Source: Candidatus Saccharimonadota bacterium (GTDB taxonomy: Bacteria > Patescibacteriota > Saccharimonadia > Saccharimonadales > AWTP1-31). From it: DNA of 41,720 bases. Every line of letters starts with the position of its first letter. Position 1 is the stretch's first letter. Positions 16,768 through 24,674 of this stretch are shown here, piece after piece. Where the stretch lies: NCBI GenBank assembly GCA_003962975.1, contig RXKC01000010.1, forward strand, positions 1 to 41,720. The letters are read 5' to 3'. The translations under genes and the position numbers were made by a program. The notes beneath the pieces were generated by a model. The model did not search any database and was not told the DNA's origin. It saw nothing but the letters and a program-made list of their open reading frames with translations.

Positions 16768-17510
16768 ATTTTTCGGTACTCCCAATGATGTTCGTGATCG
16801 TAGGCAAAATGGCGTCCAGTATACCCCTGTTGCCTCAACCAAAGATGCATATCTGCCTCATAGGTGCCATAATCTTTGAACATGAATTCTGGATGAACGG
16901 AAATAAAAACAACTGGCGAGAATTGTTCTAGAATTAGTTCGGCCCCTTTAAGGACCTCAAACTCCGCCCCCTCGACATCCATCGTGATAATGGTCGGGGG
17001 TTCTTCTGTCAAGGAGACATAGTCATCGATTCTTACGCTCGGAGTATCACCGGAGCGCTCAGCTATTGTGCGGAACCCATGGTCACCTATAACCTCGCCG
17101 TGTGCACAGAAGGGCCAGCCGTCGACAATTGGCTGATCGATGATCGCCTCAATGTTTTCCGGTCGAATATCTGTTTTGGCTGCCGCAAAACCTACGAAAA
17201 ATCCCTCTAGCGGAGGCAAATTATTCGCTTCCCAAATTGCTTTAATGTTCGGCCAGACACGAGGATTCGGCTCAAAGGCGTGGACCGAAGCACCCCATTG
17301 GGCGTACAGGCCGGTCATATCACCTTCTTCTGTCCCGATATCATACACAACCGGTGTCTGGCCTTTAGAAATCTGGTCCTTGATTTCGGACTCTAAGGCG
17401 TCCAGTCGTTCAGGCTCCCATCCTGTCGTCCATTCGGGCCGGGCAGCACGATGCTCAGGGAGGATGATGTCCCACTTACCGTTAAGCCTTGCTTTAACCA
17501 TTTCTGTCAT
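16764..17510 (-). CDS. FkbM-family SAM-dependent methyltransferase
   Basis: The protein has 248 residues, with ATGA overlaps at both ends. The SAM-binding site is visible as VVYDIGTEEGDMTGLYAQWGASVHAFEPNP, and the FkbM hallmark as IITMDVEGAEFEVLKGAELIL, followed by VVFISVHPEFM. FkbM enzymes O-methylate hydroxyls, often of sugars in polysaccharides or glycopeptides. Embedded in the glycosyltransferase run, it probably methylates a sugar of the same glycan, which could block further extension or shield the epitope. Confidence 0.88.
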   Translation of the reverse strand: MTEMVKARLNGKWDIILPEHRAARPEWTTGWEPERLDALESEIKDQISKGQTPVVYDIGTEEGDMTGLYAQWGASVHAFEPNPRVWPNIKAIWEANNLPPLEGFFVGFAAAKTDIRPENIEAIIDQPIVDGWPFCAHGEVIGDHGFRTIAERSGDTPSVRIDDYVSLTEEPPTIITMDVEGAEFEVLKGAELILEQFSPVVFISVHPEFMFKDYGTYEADMHLWLRQQGYTGRHFAYDHEHHWEYRKI

Positions 17511-18433
17511 AGTGACCCCAAAATTTCAGTCCATCGGTTAAGGTACGTATGGTTTTTCTTTACGTGTTCGTGACCGGATGCCCTGATGATTTCTCGGGCC
17601 TCGTCGTTTTCGATGTAGAAATCGATCTTGTTTTTCAGGTCTTCAAAGTCACCAAACTTGTAAAAAACCAAATGTTCGCCATCGTTAAAATTCTCCTCCA
17701 TGCCCTTAATGTAGGGATGGATAATGAACCCACCGCGACCCAATGTCTCATAAACCCTATCAGAATGATAGTAAGGATAGTCAAAGTTAATACAAAGACT
17801 GTCTCCCACGGCAACCTTTGTCGATGCATAGAGATCGTTCAAAGCGTCTCCTCTAATTACTCCGGCCCCATCCCCTCCATAATGAGTGAATCTACCGCCA
17901 TAGGCTCCATGCAGCCATTCTATAAGTTGTGGTCGATAGGGCCATTCCGGGTGGTAGCCTTTAGACCCAACGAAAATCAGATCTCTAGCAGCTGGGGTTG
18001 GGTTCCAATAGCATTCCGCGTCGTAAACAGCAGCGTTAATATAATGTCCTTGGATGTCCGATTCGGTATTGAACCAGTCGGCCATTTTTTTGTCGACCGT
18101 AAAAAAATGTTGGATGTGCCAATAGTCATCAGATTGCATATCTTTCTGTCTCTCCAGACCGAACCAGAGATCAAGATGATACGTTAATGTGGGGATGCCA
18201 CGTTTCTTCAACTCAGACAGAACCTGGGCCATTCTAAGGCCCGGAGTGTCCCATCCGTGGGTGTGTACCCAAATGAGGGCATCTGACGTCTCAGCGGCCT
18301 CTAGAACCTGCTCACCGGTCGCCTGGGTTTCCTGAAGCGAAATAACTGAGTGTCCGAGATTTTGGAGCGTTCGTCGATGATGGGATTCACTGGAAAAATC
18401 CACACCAAAATTTCCAAGAAAAGCTAGTTGCAT
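17507..18433 (-). CDS. CgeB-like GT-B glycosyltransferase
   Basis: The protein has 308 residues; its ATG overlaps the upstream TAA (TAATG). The fold pattern follows CgeB/Glyco_trans_1_2 proteins: MQLAFLGNFGVDFSSESHHRRTLQNLGHSV, ALIWVHTHGWDTPGL, HFFTVDKKMADWF, DLIFVGSKGYHPEWPYRPQLIEWL and, near the end, SLCINFDYPYYHSDRVYETLGRGGFIIHPYIKGMEENFNDGEHLVFYKFGDFEDLKNKIDFY. The R-x-YE-x-LG-x-GG element is the donor-binding part. Probable inverting or retaining sugar transfer in the cytoplasm; acceptor unknown. Confidence 0.85.
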   Translation of the reverse strand: MQLAFLGNFGVDFSSESHHRRTLQNLGHSVISLQETQATGEQVLEAAETSDALIWVHTHGWDTPGLRMAQVLSELKKRGIPTLTYHLDLWFGLERQKDMQSDDYWHIQHFFTVDKKMADWFNTESDIQGHYINAAVYDAECYWNPTPAARDLIFVGSKGYHPEWPYRPQLIEWLHGAYGGRFTHYGGDGAGVIRGDALNDLYASTKVAVGDSLCINFDYPYYHSDRVYETLGRGGFIIHPYIKGMEENFNDGEHLVFYKFGDFEDLKNKIDFYIENDEAREIIRASGHEHVKKNHTYLNRWTEILGSL

Positions 18434-19047
18434 TAAGGCTCCAATATATAGTTAGAAACGTTCAAATTTTTTCTTCTGATGATTTGATAGGCTGTATCAT
18501 GATTTCCAGAAGTAGGAGAGTTGCGAGAATTTTCGTTCAAACCGACGAAGTAAACCATCCCTGGACACTGTTTAACTTTCGCACCATTAAGGATCATTCT
18601 CAGGAAAAAATCCCAATCCTCCAGGGCCGGGAGGACGGGATCAAACTCTATACAAAAAGAGGTTGGGACAGCCGTTCCAATTACGAGGTTATTGGAGACA
18701 CTCATATTTCTGTCTGGTATAAACTCCGGTGCTCCGACAAAGGCGCCTGTTTTCTCGAACCAGCCAATTGTTTGAGGTTGGTAAAGAATATTCTGACCTA
18801 ATAGAATGTTTTTCTTTAAGATATCACAGTAATTATAGCACAACATATCGTCTGCGTCAAGAAAAACAATGTAATCAGTGCCAATATTCCTAGCCCCAAT
18901 ATTACGAGCACGAGCTAAATTATCGCCATGAACATGGATAATGTTATCAACCCCAAGCAAGGTTCGGCAGGCTTCTTTTTTTTGATCGCCACGATCGTTC
19001 CATTCATCAGAACCAAACGTTCCTATAACGATACCAACCGTAGTCAT
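18433..19047 (-). CDS. GT2-type glycosyltransferase
   Basis: The protein has 204 residues from the ATG at 19047 in an ATGA overlap; a start five codons earlier is less likely. The N-terminal Rossmann part is MTTVGIVIGTFGSDEWNDRG, followed by NLARARNIGARNIGTDYIVFLDADDMLCYNY, where DADD is the metal-binding DxD, and later LPALEDWDFFLRMILNG, the ED-containing catalytic loop of GT2 enzymes. It is short but complete for the catalytic core. Confidence 0.85.
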   Translation of the reverse strand: MTTVGIVIGTFGSDEWNDRGDQKKEACRTLLGVDNIIHVHGDNLARARNIGARNIGTDYIVFLDADDMLCYNYCDILKKNILLGQNILYQPQTIGWFEKTGAFVGAPEFIPDRNMSVSNNLVIGTAVPTSFCIEFDPVLPALEDWDFFLRMILNGAKVKQCPGMVYFVGLNENSRNSPTSGNHDTAYQIIRRKNLNVSNYILEP

Positions 19048-19748
19048 TTCATTCCCCGCCAAAACTTGATTTTTTCATCGAACCTTTCGAGGGTCGGTTT
19101 GCTTAAAATAGATTCAATATGAGATTCATTGTGACCATGAGATGGGAGGGACTTATAAAAGTCATACTTTCTTAGACGGTCCTCTTCTAAAGCGTAGCCA
19201 AAATGTAGAATTTGAATTTTATGAATCTCCGTACATCGGCCACCATCCGGCACAGAACCGCATCCCATTGTAACATTCCTAAACTTCGCCTCCTTGTTCC
19301 AGCGATGAACCCTTCTATTATGGTTCTCTCGCCAGAATCCATCAACTCTAATCAGAACGGGGTCAAGACTCCACGCCTCTCGGATAGAGAGAGTAAAAGC
19401 ATTCCTCTGTCCTGCCTGAACTGCCATCTCTTCCAACTGTTTTCTGGAAGCCATAAGATATTCATCTGCGTCAATAGAAAGGACCCAGTCATCTTCATTT
19501 AAGCTCATCGTTTCGCCCAATATATTCCAGGCGGCTGAACGAAACACAGACTCGTTCACGGCAAAAGGTTTAACACTATCTGGTCGTTCCCAAACTGAAC
19601 ACCCCATAGATCTTGCCATCTCAACAGAATTATCCATCGACCCATCATCAGCAACAAATACTTTGTCGCACACCTCTAGAAGCCGAGACAAACTGGCCTG
19701 AAGATACCTGTTAGCCTCATCCCGCACCACCATCGAACCAACAATCAT
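19044..19748 (-). CDS. GT2-type glycosyltransferase
   Basis: The protein has 234 residues. It starts MIVGSMVVRDEANRYLQASLSRLLEVCDKVFVADDGSMDNSVEMA, the standard GT2 beginning in which DDGS binds the nucleotide. The metal site is WVLSIDADEYLMA. A later HRWNKEAKFRN and HKIQILHFGYA resemble the acceptor region of WaaE/KdtX-like family members. The next gene overlaps it by ATGA. Donor and acceptor are not predictable from sequence. Confidence 0.87.
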   Translation of the reverse strand: MIVGSMVVRDEANRYLQASLSRLLEVCDKVFVADDGSMDNSVEMARSMGCSVWERPDSVKPFAVNESVFRSAAWNILGETMSLNEDDWVLSIDADEYLMASRKQLEEMAVQAGQRNAFTLSIREAWSLDPVLIRVDGFWRENHNRRVHRWNKEAKFRNVTMGCGSVPDGGRCTEIHKIQILHFGYALEEDRLRKYDFYKSLPSHGHNESHIESILSKPTLERFDEKIKFWRGMK

Positions 19749-19756
19749 AACAAACC

Positions 19757-20551
19757 TTAATCGTGAATAATACCAAATCTGTCGCAGGCGGCAGCAAATT
19801 GCTTCTTTGATTTCATAATCTTCTGATCCTTGGATGGGTTGGGCGACGAATCATGATGATGGATCATTTCAGCCTCGCCATTATACACCACTCGATACCC
19901 TTTGTACCTGGCGAAATATGAACACCATGTTTCTTCGTAGTATAGATCAGTGTTCAGAAAAGCTCCTGACGGAAGGCCGTTCAATTCTGCAAAGCCCTCA
20001 TCCGAAGTTAGTTCTTCCCAAACGGACCTCTTTATAAAATACGCAGACCCCGAGACGGTTACGCAATCAATGACATCACGGAAAGAATCATTGACGAACG
20101 ACTTCCAGCCACGATGGAAAGGTCGATCATTCGTTCCAAGAATGCCAGCATGAGTGACCCGGCCAAAACCGTCATACTGCAACGGGCCGACAATAGCAAT
20201 ATCTGGACTGGAATCCAAAAGATCCACGCACGACTGGAAACAGAATGGATTAGTGAACTCTGTGTCCGCATTGAAAATCGCTATGTTATCAAAATCCATT
20301 TCATCATCCTGTGCCCACCGAACAGAAGAATTCACTGCTCTAGCATAACCGATGTTTTCATTAACGGTATCCCACCAAACCTCCATGTCGCTACAAATCT
20401 CCCAGTTATCCGACATGGCCGAACCACCTTCGATGTCAACGACGAGAAGGACATCGCCAGGATTATAAACAAACTCCTTATATGATTCAAGAAACTTTTT
20501 AAGAAGATCATCTGTCTTATAGTTAACCACTATACTCAAAGTCTTGCTCAT
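19757..20551 (-). CDS. GT2-type glycosyltransferase (rhamnosyltransferase-like)
   Basis: The protein has 264 residues; its ATG overlaps the upstream TAA. Typical elements are SIVVNYKTDDLLKKFLESY at the N-terminus, the block NENIGYARAVNSSVRWA (G-A/Y-x-x-x-N loop of WcaA/RfbF-like enzymes), IAIFNADTEFTNPF as the DxD, and SGSAYFIKRSVWEEL with TDLYYEETWCSYFARYKGYRVVYNGEAEMIHHHDSS. The ETWCS/HHHDSS parts match rhamnosyltransferase-like GT2 proteins. The specific sugar is an inference from family resemblance only. Confidence 0.87.
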   Translation of the reverse strand: MSKTLSIVVNYKTDDLLKKFLESYKEFVYNPGDVLLVVDIEGGSAMSDNWEICSDMEVWWDTVNENIGYARAVNSSVRWAQDDEMDFDNIAIFNADTEFTNPFCFQSCVDLLDSSPDIAIVGPLQYDGFGRVTHAGILGTNDRPFHRGWKSFVNDSFRDVIDCVTVSGSAYFIKRSVWEELTSDEGFAELNGLPSGAFLNTDLYYEETWCSYFARYKGYRVVYNGEAEMIHHHDSSPNPSKDQKIMKSKKQFAAACDRFGIIHD

Positions 20552-21249
20552 TAGTAACCAACCCTTTTGTCTATTCTATCCAACCACTCTGGACCCATAA
20601 CATGTTTACTAGGCGTGCGGCCATCACAAAAAATCTTACACCCCGCCTTAGCGGCCGCTATAGACCAACCAAAATCCTCCCCGTATTGATGCCACTCGTA
20701 ATCAACATTGTAGGCACGTTCGTTCATCAACTTTACCGCCATAATTATATCGATCTGATGCTGGCCTGGTATAACTCGTCGAAACTTCCCGCTGTCCTCA
20801 AGATGGGCAACATTCGTTACCGTAGGATCAACACTGTCAAGAAAGGTAGCCCCACCAACAGCGTCTGCTCCGTTCACGACAAGAGTTTCGGTCATGTCGT
20901 TTAAAGCATCACGGGCCAAAAGAATATCTGAATCGAGGCTAAGAAACAATGAAGGCTTCGTCTGCCGGACGTACTTCAAAACGGTGTTCCTAATCTCCGA
21001 CATGTGGTAGTAGCGATCAGTATTGGACCAGTCTCTGATATCTCGTCTAGGGGCCTCATCGGTGGCGAGGATATGCGTGGATGCCCACCCGGAAACTAGA
21101 TCGAGACATTCAGAATCCCACTTTGGGACGGCGAAAACATAACTAACATTCAGTCCGATAGTCGCAGCATCAACGGCCTTCTTCCAGGCCGGAAGAATCC
21201 AGGAACGACCAGCAGCAGGGCAGCCGATAATAATTTCATCAATCGACAT
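20551..21249 (-). CDS. GT-A family glycosyltransferase
   Basis: The protein has 232 residues, and the start overlaps the upstream nuclease stop by 11 bases. It begins IIIGCPAAGRSWILPAWKKAV and carries YYHMSEIRNTVLKYVRQTKPSLFLSLDSDILLARDAL, where DSD is the metal-binding DxD, then EWHQYGEDFGWSIAAAKAGCKIFCDGRTPSKHVMG with the GEDFGW catalytic loop. The pattern (a Rossmann half, DxD, then an E-D pair and a His near the C-terminus) is that of Anp1-like or GT2-related enzymes. It is the first gene of the glycosylation cluster. Confidence 0.82.
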   Translation of the reverse strand: MSIDEIIIGCPAAGRSWILPAWKKAVDAATIGLNVSYVFAVPKWDSECLDLVSGWASTHILATDEAPRRDIRDWSNTDRYYHMSEIRNTVLKYVRQTKPSLFLSLDSDILLARDALNDMTETLVVNGADAVGGATFLDSVDPTVTNVAHLEDSGKFRRVIPGQHQIDIIMAVKLMNERAYNVDYEWHQYGEDFGWSIAAAKAGCKIFCDGRTPSKHVMGPEWLDRIDKRVGY

Positions 21250-21619
21250 ATCCGGCCTCCCTTAAAAGGGCCATGAAATCATCCATTTCCATCATAGCAT
21301 ACCATTCTGCGACATTCGGTTTGCCTTTAGGTCGCACAGCTATAAAACCCAGATCTGCCCCAGCGTTCAAAGTTTCGACTTCAAGCTCTGCCATCCAGGT
21401 GGGTATGGCGAGTTTGGCTCCAGATTTGATTTCAACTGCAACATCTTTGACTTTCTTCCCGTCCTTGACTTTAAACCAGCCAGCTATATCCCCGCGGTCC
21501 TCGACGCCAGAAAGTCTCCGCCGCTCTGCACCGACGACTCCCCACTTTTCCTTAATGTATTCAACGAAAAAGTTTTCCGTTTCAACACCTTTACGCTTAG
21601 CTGTCGAAGGCTTCAACAT
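21239..21619 (-). CDS. Holliday-junction resolvase-like PD-(D/E)xK nuclease
   Basis: The protein has 126 residues if started at the ATG of MLKPSTAKRKG (21619); upstream ATGs at 21634 and 21652 are possible, all overlapping the previous gene. It shows AKRKGVETENFFVEYIKEK, where the Glu is expected, ERRRLSGVEDRGDIAGWF and VAVEIKSGAKLAI, giving the E...D...ExK signature of Hjc-like resolvases. Later segments ELEVETLNAGADLGFIAVRPKG and WYAMMEMDDFMALLREAGY fit the same family. It would cut branched replication or packaging intermediates. Confidence 0.8.
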   Translation of the reverse strand: MLKPSTAKRKGVETENFFVEYIKEKWGVVGAERRRLSGVEDRGDIAGWFKVKDGKKVKDVAVEIKSGAKLAIPTWMAELEVETLNAGADLGFIAVRPKGKPNVAEWYAMMEMDDFMALLREAGYVD

Positions 21620-21830
21620 TTCCCCAAACGTCATCCGAGAGAAGAGCATCAAAATCTATAAACATCTTCATCCTACCAGCAGAAACATGACCGAGAACAT
21701 CTTCTGCTGTCGAAAACTCTAACCCACCGGGATCATACACGAAGGCATTAGCGTCCAGGATATGGACGCCAAAAACCTCAAGAGAAGCCAGCGAGCCTAG
21801 GACGATCGTTTTCAAATCAGTCTTTGTCAT
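21597..21830 (-). CDS. Small acidic protein of unknown function with its own promoter
   Basis: The protein has 77 residues from the ATG at 21830 (MTKTDLKTIVLGSLASLEVFG...). An in-frame start twelve codons earlier would lie inside the terminator hairpin. A TATAAT box ends seven bases before the ATG, so the mRNA probably begins at the start codon. The sequence includes HILDANAFVYDPGGLEFSTAEDVLGHVSAGRMKMFIDFDALLSDDVW. No family recognised. It overlaps the downstream nuclease gene and may be its partner. Confidence 0.65.
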   Translation of the reverse strand: MTKTDLKTIVLGSLASLEVFGVHILDANAFVYDPGGLEFSTAEDVLGHVSAGRMKMFIDFDALLSDDVWGNVEAFDS

Positions 21831-21836
21831 AATAGT

Positions 21837-21866
21837 ATTATAACACAAAAACCCGAGAAGTGCCAC
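21837..21866 (-). promoter_or_regulatory. Extended -10 promoter, leaderless
   Basis: On the minus strand TGTTATAAT gives an extended -10 (TATAAT at 21842-21837 with TG two bases upstream plus one spacer base). A weak -35, GTGGCA at 21866-21861, lies 18 bases away, matching four of six consensus bases. Six bases separate the -10 from the ATG at 21830, placing the transcription start on the start codon. The -35 lies inside the upstream terminator hairpin. Confidence 0.65.
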
Positions 21867-21886
21867 TCGGTCACTTCTCGGGTTTT
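21848..21886 (-). terminator. Strong bidirectional terminator
   Basis: AAAACCCGAGAAGTG (21848-21862) pairs perfectly with CACTTCTCGGGTTTT (21872-21886) around a 9-base loop. The stem ends in four A-T pairs on each side, so both strands have a T tract after the hairpin. It lies 18 bases after the stop of the holin-like gene and separates the RNR/holin transcript from the downstream nuclease gene. Confidence 0.93.
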
Positions 21887-21904
21887 AATGGAATAGAGTT
21901 TTAT

Positions 21905-22204
21905 TCAGCCGAGGCCTTGATTCGGAGCAATTCTATTAGGCACATCGAGAGGCTTCCACACACCTAGATAAGTTGTGATAGAAATGAGTAGGGCCATACC
22001 CCAGGCGGTGGCCGTCTCTCTAGATAGAATGCCGCCTCCAGAATCCACCTGGTAGGCGAGGGCTGCCACAGCGGACAGCACGATATTGGCTATCGTTTTG
22101 ACTGAATGTGCAGCGGAGGCCTTGATTAAAAGGCCGTGAATGAGCGGGATAAAAAGTGCGATAAGCGGGAGCCAACTACCGGCTACGCTAAGAAAATTAT
22201 CCAT
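21905..22204 (-). CDS. Holin-like small membrane protein
   Basis: The protein has 99 residues, with AAAGGAG before the ATG. Three hydrophobic segments are visible at about 5-28 (FLSVAGSWLPLIALFIPLIHG), 37-55 (KTIANIVLSAVAALAYQV) and 66-85 (TAWGMALLISITTYLGVW), followed by a short hydrophilic tail. Size and three-segment topology fit class I holins that make the lytic hole. The lysin genes are far away, so another inner-membrane role remains possible. A strong terminator follows. Confidence 0.6.
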   Translation of the reverse strand: MDNFLSVAGSWLPLIALFIPLIHGLLIKASAAHSVKTIANIVLSAVAALAYQVDSGGGILSRETATAWGMALLISITTYLGVWKPLDVPNRIAPNQGLG

Positions 22205-22215
22205 ATATATCTCCT

Positions 22216-22545
22216 TTAGTAGTATTTACTTCTAACAATGACCTGGGCTTTTTTAAACTTTTCGCCCCAGTCCAAATCATCCGGGTCATACACCACCTCA
22301 AATTGGAGGCCGTGTTTTTTCAGATGACCTGTCTCACAGAAATCAGTAAAAATTTCTGATAGAGTCTGATAAGATATCTCAAGTTTAGTTGCTATGGCTC
22401 TTTGAGTGTAAACGATAATCCCTCTGTGGTCAGAGTTCTCGTAGAGCCAGCGATAGATGTGTTCGCGGTCGTATGCTCTACGTCCGCGAACACCCGGCAG
22501 AGGCTCTTCTTGGCCTACCACAGTGGAAAAAGTCATCGTACCCAT
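22216..22545 (-). CDS. Winged-helix DNA-binding protein
   Basis: The protein has 109 residues from the ATG at 22545, six bases after GAGGG. The core YDREHIYRWLYENSDHRGIIVYTQRAIATKLEISYQTLSEIFTDFCETGHLKKHGLQFEVVYDPDDLDW has a helix-turn-helix (TQRAIATKLEISYQTLSEIFTDF) and a two-stranded wing. It probably regulates phage or host transcription. Its location directly after the RNR gene in the same transcript suggests early or middle expression. Confidence 0.7.
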   Translation of the reverse strand: MGTMTFSTVVGQEEPLPGVRGRRAYDREHIYRWLYENSDHRGIIVYTQRAIATKLEISYQTLSEIFTDFCETGHLKKHGLQFEVVYDPDDLDWGEKFKKAQVIVRSKYY

Positions 22546-22572
22546 AATGTCCCTCACATATAATAACGGATG

Positions 22573-24594
22573 CTAGATCGCACAACTATCGGTGTTACAG
22601 AATTTTTCATCCTGAATATCGAGTCCCTTTCCGTAAAGACCCTTCTTGCTAATGTGCTTAACCTCGCTTTGCCAACGCAACGCCTCCGCCTCAGAGAGGG
22701 GTTCGTAGGGGGCCTGGGCATAGGTCGTACCGGAATCGTCGATGGGTAGAAAACTAGCGCTCTTAAGTTGCCCCTGGAACGAATTCAAAAGAGGATTCAA
22801 CTCCTCGATTTCTTCTTTCCTAAAAGATAAGGTGCATGATACAAGATTATCTGACCAATACCTCTGAGCCAAGGTTGCAAGAGAAGCTTTCTCCCACACC
22901 GAAACCTCACGTTCCGAACGCATCCTCACACCTTCAGTCGGGAAAGAAACAACAACTGTCATATTGGGGTCACCATTATCAGGTTCGACATGGTATCCAG
23001 CATTCTCAAGAACTTTCACAAGAGGATCAGTGTTCAAGAATCGAACCCTACGAATATGATGGTTACTTGTTGTTGGCCAATGGACCCCCGGCGCCACACC
23101 CGCAATGAGGCTAGTGGAACCAGCAGGTTTGATCGTGCTCAACTTAATGGATTCACGAACACCCAGCCAAGAAGAATACTTTTTATCCACAGCGGAAAGA
23201 TAACGGTACCCCTCGTTCATCCAATGGCGCATCTCACCCCACCCTCTAGTTTCAGCGAACTGGGCTACACCAGTCATACTGACCCCCACACGGCGATTAC
23301 GGAGAATAACCTCGTTCGTTTCACCCCAAGGGGTTGGAAGAAGTGTCACAGCCTTAGTATACATGTAGGCGTGCTTAATTGTTCTCTTAAAGTCTTCTAC
23401 ATCGGTGTGGTTTGTTGGGTACAATTCGCTCAAATTACAGACTTCGCCGCTTTCCAGCGAAATTTCGCCGCAAGGGTTGGTAAGATTAGCTTTAGAATCC
23501 TTGTTGTTTATAGGATCTGCAAGGCGACCATACTTTTGCATGGTGTCTACCCAAAGGATACCAGGTTCACCATTTATAGAAATCTGCGGAATAATACCGG
23601 CGAGATCTTCGTCTGCTGAGGCAAGAATTGAGTTGTTGGAGAGCCAGCTCCAACCGTCCGGTCCGGTGCGTACGGCGTTCTCTGGTAGATCCCAGTTTTT
23701 TAAGTTAAGGAAATCATCGTCTTCTTGAAACCCAAACGTGATGAGAGCGGAGCGGCGTGACCCACCGGCAACAGCGGCCTTCCCGCTAAGGTTGGCGATG
23801 TCTACGATATCTCGACTGGATAGTGGCTCGCCTGCTCGTCCAGACAGAAGTTCACTGATCTTGTCGTGCATCCTTCGCAGAGGCCCGCTTCCACTCGCAG
23901 TTCCACCGAAGGATTTGAGTGGTGCTCCTTCGGGGCGAATCTTTGAGTAGTCGAATACAACAGTTTTCCGGTTCTTGAAAAAGAAACTTTCGAGCAGTGT
24001 CCCGAGTGACTCGGCCCACGCTTCACGAGTGTCTTCGATAACAACGGTTTCCGTTTCATCAAGAGGCTGATGTAGAGTAATGTTGCCAGCGCCTCTAGTG
24101 TCGATACCAACCCCGATGCCGTTGAGACTCATTTCCATTAGTCTGACGAAAGGCATGGTAGCTTCGTAGGCTGAGTGGGTCGAAATCTTTTCAGTGGAAA
24201 GGGCAGCGCAGTTGATCAACCGGGCACCATTTCGGGATTCTGTGATGTATTCTGTACCCATGTGCTGTAGACCACGCCCTGGCGGAGTCCATTTGAAATG
24301 GAACATCCGATCAAATGCGTCCCGAGCAGATTTCTGGGCTTTCAGATCGTTCCACGGTGTACGATTGTATTTTGCGTGGTCTTTTAGGATTGAGTACATG
24401 CCTTCAACACAGCGTCGGCAAACTTCCCACCATTGCTCTTTCGAGCCGTCTTCTTTTCTGCGGGAGTATTTCAGGATGAATGTTAGTTCACTGAGACTGT
24501 TCCCGCCTCCGATATTGAACCCCCAGTCAACCTTCTTGTTTTTGTACTGTTCCACGAACTCGTCTGTGAGTCGAAAGGAAAGGTGTTCTGACAT
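22573..24594 (-). CDS. Class II (B12-dependent) ribonucleoside-triphosphate reductase
   Basis: The protein has 673 residues from the ATG at 24594, preceded by GATAGGGGC. It reduces ribonucleotides to deoxyribonucleotides with adenosylcobalamin, needing no oxygen or iron subunit. The key residues match the monomeric Lactobacillus-type enzyme. Cys in RLINCAALS; the radical Cys and Glu in NPCGEISLESGEVCNLSE, with the partner Cys exactly 11 residues on; and a C-terminal shuttle pair in FCNTDSCAI, spaced by five. GGSRRSALI is the conserved substrate-region element. A near-consensus promoter lies just upstream. Thioredoxin (36820) and ThyX (31446) elsewhere in the window complete the pathway. Confidence 0.93.
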   Translation of the reverse strand: MSEHLSFRLTDEFVEQYKNKKVDWGFNIGGGNSLSELTFILKYSRRKEDGSKEQWWEVCRRCVEGMYSILKDHAKYNRTPWNDLKAQKSARDAFDRMFHFKWTPPGRGLQHMGTEYITESRNGARLINCAALSTEKISTHSAYEATMPFVRLMEMSLNGIGVGIDTRGAGNITLHQPLDETETVVIEDTREAWAESLGTLLESFFFKNRKTVVFDYSKIRPEGAPLKSFGGTASGSGPLRRMHDKISELLSGRAGEPLSSRDIVDIANLSGKAAVAGGSRRSALITFGFQEDDDFLNLKNWDLPENAVRTGPDGWSWLSNNSILASADEDLAGIIPQISINGEPGILWVDTMQKYGRLADPINNKDSKANLTNPCGEISLESGEVCNLSELYPTNHTDVEDFKRTIKHAYMYTKAVTLLPTPWGETNEVILRNRRVGVSMTGVAQFAETRGWGEMRHWMNEGYRYLSAVDKKYSSWLGVRESIKLSTIKPAGSTSLIAGVAPGVHWPTTSNHHIRRVRFLNTDPLVKVLENAGYHVEPDNGDPNMTVVVSFPTEGVRMRSEREVSVWEKASLATLAQRYWSDNLVSCTLSFRKEEIEELNPLLNSFQGQLKSASFLPIDDSGTTYAQAPYEPLSEAEALRWQSEVKHISKKGLYGKGLDIQDEKFCNTDSCAI

Positions 24595-24645
24595 TATGCC
24601 CCTATCTTCGAGTAGTTCCATCTTAAGTATCGACAGATAGCTAAC

Positions 24646-24674
24646 ATTATACCAAAGCTCTTATTCTCTGTCAA
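24646..24674 (-). promoter_or_regulatory. Near-consensus sigma70-type promoter for the RNR gene
   Basis: TTGACA (24674-24669) and TATAAT (24651-24646) are separated by 17 bases, and the -10 is extended (TGGTATAAT). The -35 overlaps the stop codon of the sigma factor gene. Predicted start of transcription is about 24639, giving a leader of about 45 bases before the RNR ATG. This separates RNR expression from the upstream sigma gene. Confidence 0.9.
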
